DNA of 64,000 nt from Actinomycetota bacterium (GTDB lineage: Bacteria > Actinomycetota > CADDZG01 > JAHWKV01 > JAOPZY01), in the NCBI GenBank assembly GCA_035765775.1, contig DASTWV010000021.1, positions 124,001 through 188,000 of the forward strand, read 5' to 3'. The stretch's first letter is position 1. Each line of letters opens with the position of its first letter. Positions 8,222 to 16,838 of the stretch are shown piece by piece. The translations under genes and the position numbers were made by a program. The notes beneath the pieces were generated by a model. The model searched no databases. It was not told the DNA's origin and saw only the letters and a list, made by a program, of their open reading frames with translations.

Positions 8222-8875
8222 ATGGCCCTCATCGTCTTCGACCAGCTGGTGGTCGGCGCCCTCCAGTGCAACTGCTACCTGGTCGGGGACCCGGTCACCC
8301 GGGAGGCGATCGTGATCGACCCGGGCGACGACCCGGACCGCATCATCGCGGCAGCCGAGGCCCACACCCTGAAGCTGGTGGCAGCGGTGGCCACCCACGC
8401 CCACTTCGACCACGTCCTGGCGGCCGACGCCCTCCGGCAGCGCCTCGGGATCCCCTTCCACCTGCACGGCGACGACCTCACCATCCTGGCCATGCAGCAG
8501 GAGGCGGGCCTGCTCTTCCTGGGCGAGCGGCTGCCGCCGCCCACCGATGTGGACCACCGCCTGGCCGACGGCGACGAGCTGACCGCCGGGGCGGCCCGGC
8601 TGGGGGTGCTGCACACCCCCGGTCACTCGCCGGGCAGCATCAGCCTCCTGGCCCCGGGCGAAGCCCTGTTCTCAGGCGACACTCTCTTCTTCGGCTCCAT
8701 CGGCCGCACCGACCTCCCCGGGGGCGATGGCGAGGCGGAGCTGGAGTCGATCCGCCGCCGGCTCTTCCCGCTGGGCGACCTCCCCGTGTTCCCGGGCCAC
8801 GGCCCGGCCACCACCATCGACCAGGAGCGCCGCACCAACCCGTTCGTCGGCGAGCTGGGGGGCTGGGGCGGCTGA
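8222..8875 (+). CDS. Metallo-beta-lactamase-fold hydrolase, glyoxalase II-like
   Basis: A 217-residue cytosolic hydrolase. The MBL signature THAHFDH is at 58-64, LHTPGHSPGS supplies the next His, FSGDTLFFGSIGRTD contains the bridging Asp, and FPGHGPATTI holds the last His. This pattern (SGDTLFxxSIGRTD) is that of the YcbL/hydroxyacylglutathione-hydrolase-like group acting on thioesters or persulfides. It is probably co-transcribed with the upstream amidase gene. Its last 200 bases overlap the 3' end of the opposite-strand nuclease gene. Confidence 0.9.
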   Translation: MALIVFDQLVVGALQCNCYLVGDPVTREAIVIDPGDDPDRIIAAAEAHTLKLVAAVATHAHFDHVLAADALRQRLGIPFHLHGDDLTILAMQQEAGLLFLGERLPPPTDVDHRLADGDELTAGAARLGVLHTPGHSPGSISLLAPGEALFSGDTLFFGSIGRTDLPGGDGEAELESIRRRLFPLGDLPVFPGHGPATTIDQERRTNPFVGELGGWGG

Positions 8876-9706
8876 GCCGGCCTCGGCCGAAACCCACGCC
8901 GGGCAGAGGCCGCGGTGTGCGCACCGGGTGCACAGGGTGCTGGGCCGGGGGCGCCAGTCGCCGGTGCGCATCGCCCGCAGCACGGCGGCGCCCAGGGCGT
9001 CCAGCTTGCGCTCCAGGCTCTCCAGCATCTCTAGGGTGGGCCGCAGGGTGAGCACCTCGGGGACGCCGAGCTGGAACAGGCGCAGCTCCCGGGGCAGCTC
9101 GCCGAAGGCCCGCCAGCAGATCAGGGCATAGAACTGCAGGCCGAAGAAGGCCCCGAGCGCGTAGGTGTCCGAGGGGCTGCGACCGGTTTTGTAGTCGGCC
9201 AAGATCCACCCGCCGTCCGGGTGGCGCTCGATGCGGTCGACGATGCCCCGCAGGGCGGTGTGCTCGGTGGCGTGTGCCACCTTGACCTCGACGTCCTCGA
9301 CCGCCACGGCGGTGGGGTCCTCAAGCAGGAATGCATTGCGCAGCATGGTTTCGGCCGTGGCGAGCCAGGCGTCCTCGGCATCTCCCGGCAGATCGAGGCC
9401 TGCCAGGATCTCCTCCGCCCGGCAGGCATCCCAGACCTCCTGCAGCAGGCGTTCGGCCGCCTCCGGCGTGCGCTCGTCGGGCGGCAGGCGGTAGAGCTCC
9501 TCCAGGACGGCGTGGACCAGCGAGCCCCGCGCCCGGTAGGGGTCGGCGGGCTCGGGGAGCCGATCGATGGCCCGGAACTTGTACAGCTGCGGGCAGGCCT
9601 TGAAATCCGACGCCCGGGAGGGGGATAGGGAAACCAGCGGGTGCTGCGCCGCCTCAGCAGGTTCCGCCGCTCCGGCGGCGGGGCGCAGCTGGCTGGCGAA
9701 TTCCAT
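8672..9706 (-). CDS. RecB-family PD-(D/E)XK nuclease with iron-sulfur cysteines
   Basis: A 344-residue single-domain nuclease related to the AddB/RecB C-terminal nuclease and Cas4. The catalytic motif is D157 ... D171-Y-K173 (GIVDRIE, ILADYKTGR), and QFYALICW is the downstream Q-motif. Four cysteines (C38 in KACPQLY, then C259, C262 and C268 in the C-terminus) match the iron-sulfur clasp of AddB/Cas4-type enzymes. The ATG at 9706 is chosen over an upstream start because AGGAT precedes it. No Cas genes are nearby. The last about 68 residues run antisense through the MBL hydrolase gene, so the true end may be near residue 280 if a base was lost. Confidence 0.82.
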   Translation of the reverse strand: MEFASQLRPAAGAAEPAEAAQHPLVSLSPSRASDFKACPQLYKFRAIDRLPEPADPYRARGSLVHAVLEELYRLPPDERTPEAAERLLQEVWDACRAEEILAGLDLPGDAEDAWLATAETMLRNAFLLEDPTAVAVEDVEVKVAHATEHTALRGIVDRIERHPDGGWILADYKTGRSPSDTYALGAFFGLQFYALICWRAFGELPRELRLFQLGVPEVLTLRPTLEMLESLERKLDALGAAVLRAMRTGDWRPRPSTLCTRCAHRGLCPAWVSAEAGSAAPAPQLADERVGAALLVDGGGRAVAREHGEVAQREEPAADRLQLRLAIAPGEVGAADGAEEESVA

Positions 9707-9841
9707 GGACGTAATCCTACGGCGGTCACTCGTCGCCGGCGAACCGGCGCCCGGTGAGCACCAATGCAAGCGGAGCTGACCCCCGCCACGGCCCCGTGCC
9801 CTGCCCTTTCGCCGGGTCCGCCGACGAGGCAGCCGAAGAGG

Positions 9842-10177
9842 TCAGCCGAAGAGGGCCAGCTGCCCCGACACCGGCCGCCGCCCCCGGCGGGGCGGCCGGG
9901 CCTGCGGCTCCCGCGTGGGCGGGCGCACCGTGACCGCCGCCAGCAGCGCCGCCTCCTCCCACAACGTGGGTGGCGGCAGGAGGCTCGGCTGGAGCGGCTC
10001 GGGCTCGACGTCCCAGACCTCGAGCTGCTCCCAGCCGAAGCGCAGCTGGCTGGGGCCGGGCGCCAGGTCCTCGGGGTCGATCGGCGGGGGGACCAGCCGG
10101 AGGGCCGGGCGCAGCCCGTAGTCCATGCCCGGGAACGGGGCCTGGACATCGTCGAAGACCGGGAGCAGGTCGAACAT
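9842..10177 (-). CDS. Hypothetical Pro-rich protein
   Basis: Unrecognised 111-residue protein. The N-terminus (MFDLLPVFDDVQAPFPGMDYG) has an acidic/aromatic character; the rest is Pro/Leu/Glu rich with a basic segment (RPPRRGRRP) before the end GQLALFG. The ending QLALFG resembles clamp-binding or partner-docking tails (QLxLF), which hints at a DNA-metabolism partner; this is inference from the motif alone. It lies upstream of, and in the same direction as, the RecB-like nuclease, with a 135-base gap containing a short direct repeat (CAGCCGAAGAGG). Confidence 0.6.
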   Translation of the reverse strand: MFDLLPVFDDVQAPFPGMDYGLRPALRLVPPPIDPEDLAPGPSQLRFGWEQLEVWDVEPEPLQPSLLPPPTLWEEAALLAAVTVRPPTREPQARPPRRGRRPVSGQLALFG

Positions 10178-10255
10178 GGGGGTCGAAGGTTACCCCTGAG
10201 AACGGGAAATCTCCGGATTTGTCTTTCGACCGGGCGTTCTGCGACCGGGCGCCAC

Positions 10256-11584
10256 TCAGGAGACGGGCGGCAGGTGCACCTCGAACTCGGCGCCCCCTCC
10301 CGGGTGGTTGCGGGCCCCCACCGAGCCGCCCTCGGCATCGACCACGTCCCGCACGATGGCCAGCCCCAGGCCCGATCCCGGCCGGCCCCGGGCGGCGGCG
10401 GACCGGTAGAAGCGCTCGAAGATGTGGGGCAGGTCGGCGTCGGGGATCCCGGGGCCGTGATCCCGCACCACGACCGAGCCCCGGGCGCTGATCACCTCGA
10501 CCGTCCCCCCGGGGGGGCTCCATTTCACCGCGTTGTCCAGCAGGTTGGCGATCGCCCGCTCCAGGCGGGCGGGCACCACCCGTACCGAAGAAGCCTCCAG
10601 GTCCGTGGCGAAGCTCACCCCCCGGGTCCGGGCGTGGACCTCGGCCCGGGCCACCATCCCGCCCACCAGGTCGGCCAGGTCGGTCTCCTCCCGGGGGGCG
10701 GAGCCCACCTCGCCCCGGGCCAGCTCGGAGAGGTTGGCGATCAGCGAGGTGAGCTCGTCCATCTGGAGGACTACATCCCGGCGGATGCCGTCGCGCTCGG
10801 CGGGCTCCAGCTCGTCGTAGCGCTGCAGGACCTCGATGTTCGTGCGCAGGCTGGTCAGGGGCGTGCGCAGTTCGTGGGAGGCGTCGGCCACCAGTTGGCG
10901 CTGTCGGCTCTGGGATTGCTCGAGCGCCTCCAACAGCCGGTTGAAGTCGGCGGCCAGCTGCCCCAGCTCGTCGCCCGAGGTGACGGCCACGCGCCGGGAA
11001 AGGTCGGTGGTGTCGGCCACGGCGCCGACGGTCTCAGTCAGGCGCTCCAGGGGGACCGTGGCCGCCCGGGAGACCAGCCACCCGACGAGGCCGGCCAGCA
11101 GGATCCCGGCCGCCGCCACCAGGGAGAGGTTGATGGCCAGCACGCGCAGGTCACGGCGGAACTCATCGAGCGGGATGCCGAGCTCGATGGCCTGGCCCCG
11201 GTGCAGGGGCACGGTGAGCACCCGGACCTGGTTGTCCTCGGGGCCGACGGTGGCGAATTGCGCGGCCAGCGTGCCCCGGGCGACCGCCTCGGCGCCGGCA
11301 GGGATGGGGAACGTCGGGGTCGCGGGGGCGATGACCGTGCCGGTGACCCCGATGATCTGGGCCAGGCCCCCGGGCCGGTCCACCTCTTCCGAGAGGTCCA
11401 CGCTGGCGTCGGGGTCGTTGGTGGTGACCACCTGGGTCAAGCCCGCCGTCCGGTCCCGGAGCGTGTCGTCCACCGCGTCGCCCAGCGATCGGCGCAGCAG
11501 CACGAAGGTGATGGCGGCTGCGGCGGCGATACTCACCGCCACCGCCAAAGCGGCGGCGAGGGTGACGCGGGCCCGGAAGGTCAC
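10256..11584 (-). CDS. Sensor histidine kinase, MprB/OmpR-partner type
   Basis: A 442-residue membrane kinase. Transmembrane segments at about 8-30 and 150-172 flank an extracellular sensor domain of about 115 residues. A HAMP domain (about 172-225) is followed by the dimerisation helix with phospho-accepting His237 in DASHELRTPLTSL, then the ATPase domain with N box (NLLDNAVKWSPPGG), G1 box (DHGPGIP) and G2 box (GSGLGLAI). It starts at GTG, 36 bases after the stop of its response regulator gene, so the two form an operon. The signal is unknown; the layout resembles MprAB-type envelope-stress systems. Confidence 0.93.
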   Translation of the reverse strand: MTFRARVTLAAALAVAVSIAAAAAITFVLLRRSLGDAVDDTLRDRTAGLTQVVTTNDPDASVDLSEEVDRPGGLAQIIGVTGTVIAPATPTFPIPAGAEAVARGTLAAQFATVGPEDNQVRVLTVPLHRGQAIELGIPLDEFRRDLRVLAINLSLVAAAGILLAGLVGWLVSRAATVPLERLTETVGAVADTTDLSRRVAVTSGDELGQLAADFNRLLEALEQSQSRQRQLVADASHELRTPLTSLRTNIEVLQRYDELEPAERDGIRRDVVLQMDELTSLIANLSELARGEVGSAPREETDLADLVGGMVARAEVHARTRGVSFATDLEASSVRVVPARLERAIANLLDNAVKWSPPGGTVEVISARGSVVVRDHGPGIPDADLPHIFERFYRSAAARGRPGSGLGLAIVRDVVDAEGGSVGARNHPGGGAEFEVHLPPVS

Positions 11585-11620
11585 GCAGCCATCAAAGCAG
11601 CAAACGGATGCCGCGCGGGG

Positions 11621-12325
11621 TCAGTCCGGCTGGGGTTCCCGGAGGGTGTAGCCGACGCCCCGGACGTTGTGGATGAGCCGGGGCTCACCCTCCGCCTCCA
11701 TCTTGCGGCGCAGGTAGCTGATGAAGACCTCCAGCGAGTTGGTGGACGACGTGAGGTCGAAGCCCCACACCCGGTCGAGGATCACCCCCCGGGACAGCAC
11801 CTGGCGGGGGTTGCGCAGGAACAGCTCCAGCAGCAGGAACTCGGTGCGGGTGAGCTCCAGGCGCCGGCTGCCCCGGTAGGCCTCGTGGGCGGCGGGCATG
11901 AGGGTGACGTCGGCGAAGCGCAGCTGCTCGGCATCGGCCAGCCCGTCGTCGCCCCAGTCGCCCACCGGCGTCCGGCGCAGCAGCGCGGCCAGCCGGGCGA
12001 CCAGCTCGGCGAGGGCAAACGGCTTGACCACGTAGTCGTCCGCCCCGGCATCCAGGCCCTCGACCCGGTCGCCGACCGCCTCCCGGGCGGTCAGCATGAG
12101 GATGGGCGTCTGGTTGCCGGAGCGCCGCAGCCGCCGGCACACCTCCAGCCCGTCGGGGGCGGGCATGAGGATGTCGAGCACGATGGCGTCGGGGTTCTGG
12201 GTCTCCACCCGGCCGAGGGCCTCGGCCCCGTCGGCCGCCAGGTCGACCGCATAGCCCTCCAGCCGCAGGGCGCGCCCGAGCGACGTCCGCACCGCCTCGT
12301 CGTCGTCCACCACCAGGATCTGCAT
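11621..12325 (-). CDS. OmpR/PhoB-family response regulator
   Basis: A 234-residue regulator, first gene of the two-component operon. The receiver domain has the acidic pocket DDD at 7-9, phosphoacceptor D51 (VLDILMP) and Lys in VVKPFA near 100. The winged-helix DNA-binding domain covers about 135-230 ([22 protein letters not shown], then SYLRRKM and VRGVGYTL). The ATG at 12325 opens directly with MQILVVDDD; an upstream extension in the same frame crosses a non-coding stretch and is rejected. Partner kinase lies immediately downstream. Confidence 0.94.
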   Translation of the reverse strand: MQILVVDDDEAVRTSLGRALRLEGYAVDLAADGAEALGRVETQNPDAIVLDILMPAPDGLEVCRRLRRSGNQTPILMLTAREAVGDRVEGLDAGADDYVVKPFALAELVARLAALLRRTPVGDWGDDGLADAEQLRFADVTLMPAAHEAYRGSRRLELTRTEFLLLELFLRNPRQVLSRGVILDRVWGFDLTSSTNSLEVFISYLRRKMEAEGEPRLIHNVRGVGYTLREPQPD

Positions 12326-12410
12326 GCCACCATTGTCCGTGCCCCGGTGAAGGGCCTGCTGAGAGCCGGCCCGGGAGTCAGCCCTGCCGTCACCCAGGGC
12401 CAAATCATCG

Positions 12411-12449
12411 CGGGGACATTTGTCCCACTGCCCGGGACGAATGTCCCCG
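12411..12449. repeat. 39-bp palindromic intergenic repeat, family A copy 2
   Basis: Arms CGGGGACATTTGTCCC and GGGACGAATGTCCCCG around the loop ACTGCCC. Compared with the reverse complement of 4569-4607 only one loop base differs. It sits between the start of the response-regulator gene and the end of the thioesterase gene, both on the minus strand, about 85 bases upstream of the regulator ATG. Confidence 0.75.
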
Positions 12450-12479
12450 ACCTCAGCCGGGGGGTGACGTTGCCTTTGG

Positions 12480-12992
12480 TCAGTCCAGAGGCGAGGACCG
12501 GTCGGCGAGGATGCTCGCCCGGCGCGCCAGCCGGGCCTGCCGCCGGATCCCGGCCTCCCGCATGCGGCGCTTCTCGTCGGGCGTCTCGGGTATGAGCGCC
12601 GGCGCCGGGCGGGGCCTGCCGGTCTTGTCGTCGAGGGCGACGAAGACGAGATAGGCGCTGGAGGCGTGGGCCCGCTCGCTGGTCATGACGTCCTCGGTCT
12701 CCACCCGCACCCCGACCTCCATCGAGGTGGTCCCGACCAGGTTGACCGATGCCTTCACGGTCACCAGGGACCCGAGCTGGATCGGGCAGACGAACACCAT
12801 CTCGTCGATCGCGGCGGTCACCACCGGTCCCCGGGCATGGCGGATGGCGCACAGGCCCCCGGCCGAGTCGACCAGCTTCATGATGACCCCACCGTGGACG
12901 AAGCCCGCCAGGTTGGCGTCGCCGAGTCCCATCGCCGCGGAGAGTTCCACCTGCGATTCCCGTACGGTCTTGGCGGGGCCGGTGTCAGACAT
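12480..12992 (-). CDS. Acyl-CoA thioesterase, hotdog fold
   Basis: A 170-residue 4HBT-type thioesterase. The core helix region [29 protein letters not shown] carries the conserved Asn/Asp and HGG seen in YciA/BFIT-type enzymes, and [21 protein letters not shown] is the matching strand pair. The C-terminal 40 residues are a basic Arg-rich tail. It hydrolyses acyl-CoA to free acid and CoA, but substrate length is unknown. It is divergent from the M3 peptidase gene. Confidence 0.88.
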   Translation of the reverse strand: MSDTGPAKTVRESQVELSAAMGLGDANLAGFVHGGVIMKLVDSAGGLCAIRHARGPVVTAAIDEMVFVCPIQLGSLVTVKASVNLVGTTSMEVGVRVETEDVMTSERAHASSAYLVFVALDDKTGRPRPAPALIPETPDEKRRMREAGIRRQARLARRASILADRSSPLD

Positions 12993-13075
12993 ACGGTCGG
13001 TAGACTAATCCGCAGGCTGCTCGCCAGCCGCTCCGCACCCTCATCGCACCATCACGCACGTTCAGGAGGCCGCCC

Positions 13076-14893
13076 ATGAGTACAACTGCAACGAGTCTTT
13101 CCCGCGGGCCGACCGGTGCCGAGGGCGTCGCCTGGGAGCTGGGCGACCTCTACCGCGGGCCGGACGATCCCCGGCTCGAAGCCGACATGGCCCAGGCCCT
13201 CTCCGACGCCAAGGCGTTCCGCACCCGGTTCCACGGCCAGGTCGCCGGCCTTGCCGCCTCTGAGCTGGCGGACGCGGTCGCCGAGTTGGAAGAGATCCAG
13301 GCCACGTTCGTGCGGGCCGAGTCGTTCGCCTTCCTGCACTTCGCCACCGACACCGCTGACCCCGCCCGGGGTGCCCTCCTGCAGCGGGTGCAGGAGCAGT
13401 CCGCCGCCCTGTCCACCGAGGTGCTGTTCTTCGGCCTCGAGTGGGTGGCCGCCCCCGAGGAGCACGCCGACGCCGTGCTGGCCGACCCGGCGGTCGAGCG
13501 CTTCCGCCACTTCCTGGCGTCCGCGCGGCGCTACCGGCCCTACCTGTTGTCCGAGCCCGAGGAGACCCTTCTGGCCGAGAAGGCGCTGACCTCGTCCTCG
13601 GCGTGGGCCCGCCTGTTCACCGAGCTGTCCTCCGCCCTCCGCATCCCGGCGGGCGACGGCGAGCCGGTGTCGCTGGAGGAGGCCCTGTCCCGGCTGCAGC
13701 AGCCCGACCGCGACGTGCGCCGGGCCACCGCCGAGGCGGTCTCGACCGTGCTGTCCGGGGAGCTGCGGACGCGGTCATACATCTTCAACACCCTGTTGCT
13801 GGACAAGGCGACCGAGGACCGCCGGCGGGGCTACGAGAGCTGGATCGCCCCCCGCAACCTGTCCAACGAGGCCTCGGATGCCTCGGTGCAGGCCCTCATC
13901 GACGCGGTGATCGCCCGCTACGACATCCCGCAGCGGTTCTACAAGCTCAAGGCCCGGCTGCTGGGCCTGGAGACGCTGGCCGACTACGACCGGATGGCGC
14001 CCATCCTGGCCACCTCGGTGCCCACCTCGTGGGACGAGGCCCGGGACATCGTGATGGACGCCTACACGTCGTTCTCCCCGGTCACCGGGGCCATCGTCGG
14101 GGACTTCTTCGAGCGGAGCTGGATCGACGCCGCGGTCCGCCCCAACAAGCAGCCCGGGGCGTTCTGCGCCACGACCATCCCGGGCGTGCATCCCTACGTG
14201 CTGCTGAGCTTCACCGGCGAGCGGCGCTCGGTGCTGACCCTGGCGCACGAGCTGGGCCACGGCGTCCACGGCGTCCTGGCGGGGGAGCAGGGGCTGATCA
14301 ACGCCCAGACCCCGTTGACCCTGGCGGAGACCGCCTCGGTCTTCGGTGAAGCCCTCGTCTTTGGGCGCCTGGTGGCGGCCGAGTCCGATCCCGGCCGGCG
14401 CCTCGAGCTGCTGGTCGGCCGCCTGGAGGACGCCATTGCCACGATCTTCCGCCAGGTGGCCATGAACCGCTTCGAAGACGCCGTGCACACCGCCCGGCGC
14501 AGCGAGGGCGAGTTGGCACCCGACCGGATCTGCGAGCTGTGGATCGCCTCGCAGCGGGCGATGCTGGGCGATTCGGTAGAGCTCACCGACGGCTACCGCA
14601 TGTGGTGGAGCTACATCCCCCACTTCATCGGGTCACCGGGCTACGTGTACGCCTACGCGTTCGGCTACCTGTTCTCGCTGGCCATCTTCCAGCGCTACCA
14701 GCAGGAGGGGCCACCCGTGGTGGGGCCGTACCTGGACCTGCTGCGGGCGGGCGGCTCGGATGCGCCCGAGACCCTGGCCAAGATCGTGGGCCTGGACCTG
14801 GCCGACCCCGGCTTCTGGGCCGGTGGCCTGGAGGCGGTCGACCAGCTGCTGGCCGAGGCCGAGGCCCTGGCGGCGGAGACCGGCAAGGGCTGA
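13076..14893 (+). CDS. pepF: M3-family oligoendopeptidase F-like metalloprotease
   Basis: A 605-residue cytosolic oligopeptidase. The zinc motif HELGH is at residues 391-395 (LAHELGHGVHG), with the third ligand Glu in TLAETASVFGE about 30 residues later. An N-terminal helical region (PTGAEGVAWELGDLY) and the C-terminal HFIGSPGYVYAYAFGYLFSLAIF are typical of PepF/oligoendopeptidase F. Catalysis trims short peptides. AGGAGG lies about 9 bases before the ATG. It stands alone between a divergent thioesterase and a convergent HAD gene 8 bases away. Confidence 0.92.
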   Translation: MSTTATSLSRGPTGAEGVAWELGDLYRGPDDPRLEADMAQALSDAKAFRTRFHGQVAGLAASELADAVAELEEIQATFVRAESFAFLHFATDTADPARGALLQRVQEQSAALSTEVLFFGLEWVAAPEEHADAVLADPAVERFRHFLASARRYRPYLLSEPEETLLAEKALTSSSAWARLFTELSSALRIPAGDGEPVSLEEALSRLQQPDRDVRRATAEAVSTVLSGELRTRSYIFNTLLLDKATEDRRRGYESWIAPRNLSNEASDASVQALIDAVIARYDIPQRFYKLKARLLGLETLADYDRMAPILATSVPTSWDEARDIVMDAYTSFSPVTGAIVGDFFERSWIDAAVRPNKQPGAFCATTIPGVHPYVLLSFTGERRSVLTLAHELGHGVHGVLAGEQGLINAQTPLTLAETASVFGEALVFGRLVAAESDPGRRLELLVGRLEDAIATIFRQVAMNRFEDAVHTARRSEGELAPDRICELWIASQRAMLGDSVELTDGYRMWWSYIPHFIGSPGYVYAYAFGYLFSLAIFQRYQQEGPPVVGPYLDLLRAGGSDAPETLAKIVGLDLADPGFWAGGLEAVDQLLAEAEALAAETGKG

Positions 14894-14900
14894 GGCGGGT

Positions 14901-16070
14901 TTACCCGGCGACGCTGTAGTCCGGGAAGCCCAGCACCCGAAGGTACCGGCGGGTAGCCGGGGGCAGCGCCGGCGGGCGACACGCCGGGCACCCACCCGGG
15001 GCGTGGCCGAGGAAGCGGCCCACCGCCTCCCGCAGGCCCCGCTGCACCAGGCCGCGCATGATCGGGATGCCGGCTTCCCGCAGGGCGGGGTCGGCGTTGG
15101 CTGGGGCGGCCGGGAAGGCCGCCATGCGCAGGATGGCGAGGTCCTCGGGGGCGTCGCCGATGGCGAAGGCCAGCGGGCGGCCGGCGAGCAGGCCGGCCAT
15201 GGCTGTGCCCTTGTTCACCGCCCCGGCCAGGAAGTCGGTCTGGGTGGCCCCGGCGCAGATGCGCAGCGGGACGTCGCCCGCCCGGGCGAGGGCGGCTGCG
15301 ACGAGGCCGGCCCCGAGCTGGCGCCGGGGCCCGTCCGGGCGGGGGAGGTAGGCGCGTACGACATGGACGTACCGGGTATCCACGACGACGCCGGGCTGGA
15401 CGTCGAGGAACGCCCGCACCCGGGCCAGCGCCGCCTGGGCGTCGGGCGGGACGAGGATGCGCTCGCGAGCGCCGTCGAACACCACGCTGCCGTACTCGGC
15501 GACGCCGCCGGCCAGCCCGTAGGCCCGGCACCGGTCCCGTACGTGGTCGGGGCTCCGGCCGGTGGCGAGGAAGACGGTGTAGCCGTGCGCCCGCAGGGCG
15601 CGGAGCGAGAGAGCGCCCGCCGGGGTGAGGAAGGGGAAGCCGATGAGGTCGGCTTCCAGGACCCCGTCGATGTCGATGGCGCAGGCCGGGCCGTCGGGTG
15701 CCGCCCGGGGAACGCCGGCCGGGGGAACGCCGGACAGCAGCGTTGCCGCCATGTAGCCCTGGACCGCCCGGGCGAGGCCGCGCCGGGCCTCGGAGGAGGG
15801 CAGCGACCCCCGTCGCTCCTCCGCCAGCACGGTCTCGAACTGCTCCAGGAGTCGGGTTTCCGGGCCGGGTGACGGGGGCCGGGGCGCCACCGCGCGCAGG
15901 GCGGCGACCAGCCCGCCGAGGACGCGCCGGGAGAGGGTCCAGGCCGGGTCTTCGCCCGGGCGGGGATCGCGAATTGGAGTCGGGCGGGCTCGATCTACCG
16001 CGGGCTCCAGCGCCCGCGTGCGGCTGTTCCGGGGGTTGTGTTCCACTTCGGCCAGGCCCAGCAGCTCCAT
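14901..16070 (-). CDS. HAD-superfamily hydrolase
   Basis: Phosphatase-like HAD protein of about 389 residues. The nucleophile motif is AIDIDGVLEAD, motif II is FLATGRS, the motif III Lys is in AVNKGTAMAGLL, and motif IV is AIGDAPEDLAIL, the order of Cof/sucrose-phosphatase-type HADs with a C2 cap. About 130 residues precede the HAD domain and are unrelated to any family I recognise. The end (ACRPPALPPATRRYLRVLGFPDYSV) is a short extra module. The start is uncertain: ATG at 16070 is used, and an in-frame GTG at 16154 would add 28 residues; neither has a clear Shine-Dalgarno. Confidence 0.78.
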   Translation of the reverse strand: MELLGLAEVEHNPRNSRTRALEPAVDRARPTPIRDPRPGEDPAWTLSRRVLGGLVAALRAVAPRPPSPGPETRLLEQFETVLAEERRGSLPSSEARRGLARAVQGYMAATLLSGVPPAGVPRAAPDGPACAIDIDGVLEADLIGFPFLTPAGALSLRALRAHGYTVFLATGRSPDHVRDRCRAYGLAGGVAEYGSVVFDGARERILVPPDAQAALARVRAFLDVQPGVVVDTRYVHVVRAYLPRPDGPRRQLGAGLVAAALARAGDVPLRICAGATQTDFLAGAVNKGTAMAGLLAGRPLAFAIGDAPEDLAILRMAAFPAAPANADPALREAGIPIMRGLVQRGLREAVGRFLGHAPGGCPACRPPALPPATRRYLRVLGFPDYSVAG

Positions 16071-16166
16071 CCGGGGGGCACACCCATGGCCAAGCGGCCC
16101 GCGGCTCCCGCCGTTCCATCGCCCATCTGGCCCTCCTCGTCGCTGGTCTGGCACCGAGTGTACGGG

Positions 16167-16838
16167 TCACAGGTCGTGGACGACCATCTCGGCATAGGCC
16201 TCCCCACCGGTCCCGCCGATGGGCATGTGCACCCCGTCCCTGCCGAACCACTGCGGGTTGGCATCGGCCAGGGCGTTCCAGTCGGCCACCGTGCAGTGGC
16301 GGGCCGCCGAGCACCCGGCCCGGATCACGGCGTTGTTGGCCGCCACCCAGGAGCAGTACGGGCAGTGGTTGGTGAGGAGCACGAGATGCCGCCCGGCGGC
16401 GAGCGCCACGATCTGGTCCAGCTGGGCGCGGGAGAGCCCCCCGTTCGTGCCCAGGTGGATCACCACCCGGGCGCCGAGGGCGCCGCTGGCGGCGAGGCGC
16501 TGCAGCTCGGCGATCCCGGTGGCCACCGGCCGGCTGACCATGGCATCGATGGCGATGCCGGGCACCAGCGTGCTGAGGTTGGGGGCGGCGTCGAGCATCA
16601 CGGAGTCGCCGATGGCGGTCACGCCGCCCGGCGGGGCGGTCGGGCTGGACGGGCCCGCCCCGTACGGCGATGGGATCCGCACCGGGGCCGGAGGGGGGCT
16701 CGGAGAGGGGCTGGGCACCGCCGCCGGGGACCGGGGAGGGTGCCCGCTCGCCTGGGGTGCCCGGGCTGCCGAGCGGGCCAGCTGGCAGGCGGAGGCCAGC
16801 AGGAACACGAGGGGGATCAGCCTGACTGCCCGCCTCAC
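16167..16838 (-). CDS. SGNH/GDSL hydrolase lipoprotein
   Basis: A 223-residue lipoprotein. The GTG start overlaps the stop of the upstream acyltransferase gene (GTGA), fixing the start. Signal peptide with lipobox LLASAC (Cys18), then a Pro/Ser linker to about residue 65. The SGNH domain has block I GDSVML, block III HLGTNGG and block V DGVHMP with Asp and His. It repeats the same fold as the C-terminal domain of the upstream protein (both contain VTAIGDSVML), so the pair probably arose by duplication. Likely acts on wall or surface glycan O-acetyl groups in concert with the acyltransferase. Confidence 0.86.
   Translation of the reverse strand: MRRAVRLIPLVFLLASACQLARSAARAPQASGHPPRSPAAVPSPSPSPPPAPVRIPSPYGAGPSSPTAPPGGVTAIGDSVMLDAAPNLSTLVPGIAIDAMVSRPVATGIAELQRLAASGALGARVVIHLGTNGGLSRAQLDQIVALAAGRHLVLLTNHCPYCSWVAANNAVIRAGCSAARHCTVADWNALADANPQWFGRDGVHMPIGGTGGEAYAEMVVHDL

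Noticed and set aside
8672-9706. Cas4 and a CRISPR locus
   Set aside because: No cas genes or repeats occur in the window, and the domain is equally close to AddB/RecB nucleases.
9764-12595. 943-residue plus-strand open frame
   Set aside because: It runs antisense to the histidine kinase, regulator and others; its Gly/Arg/Gln-rich product has no domain. Other long frames at 16901-19375, 35188-38067, 29919-32150 and 1576-2862 are shadows of the same kind.
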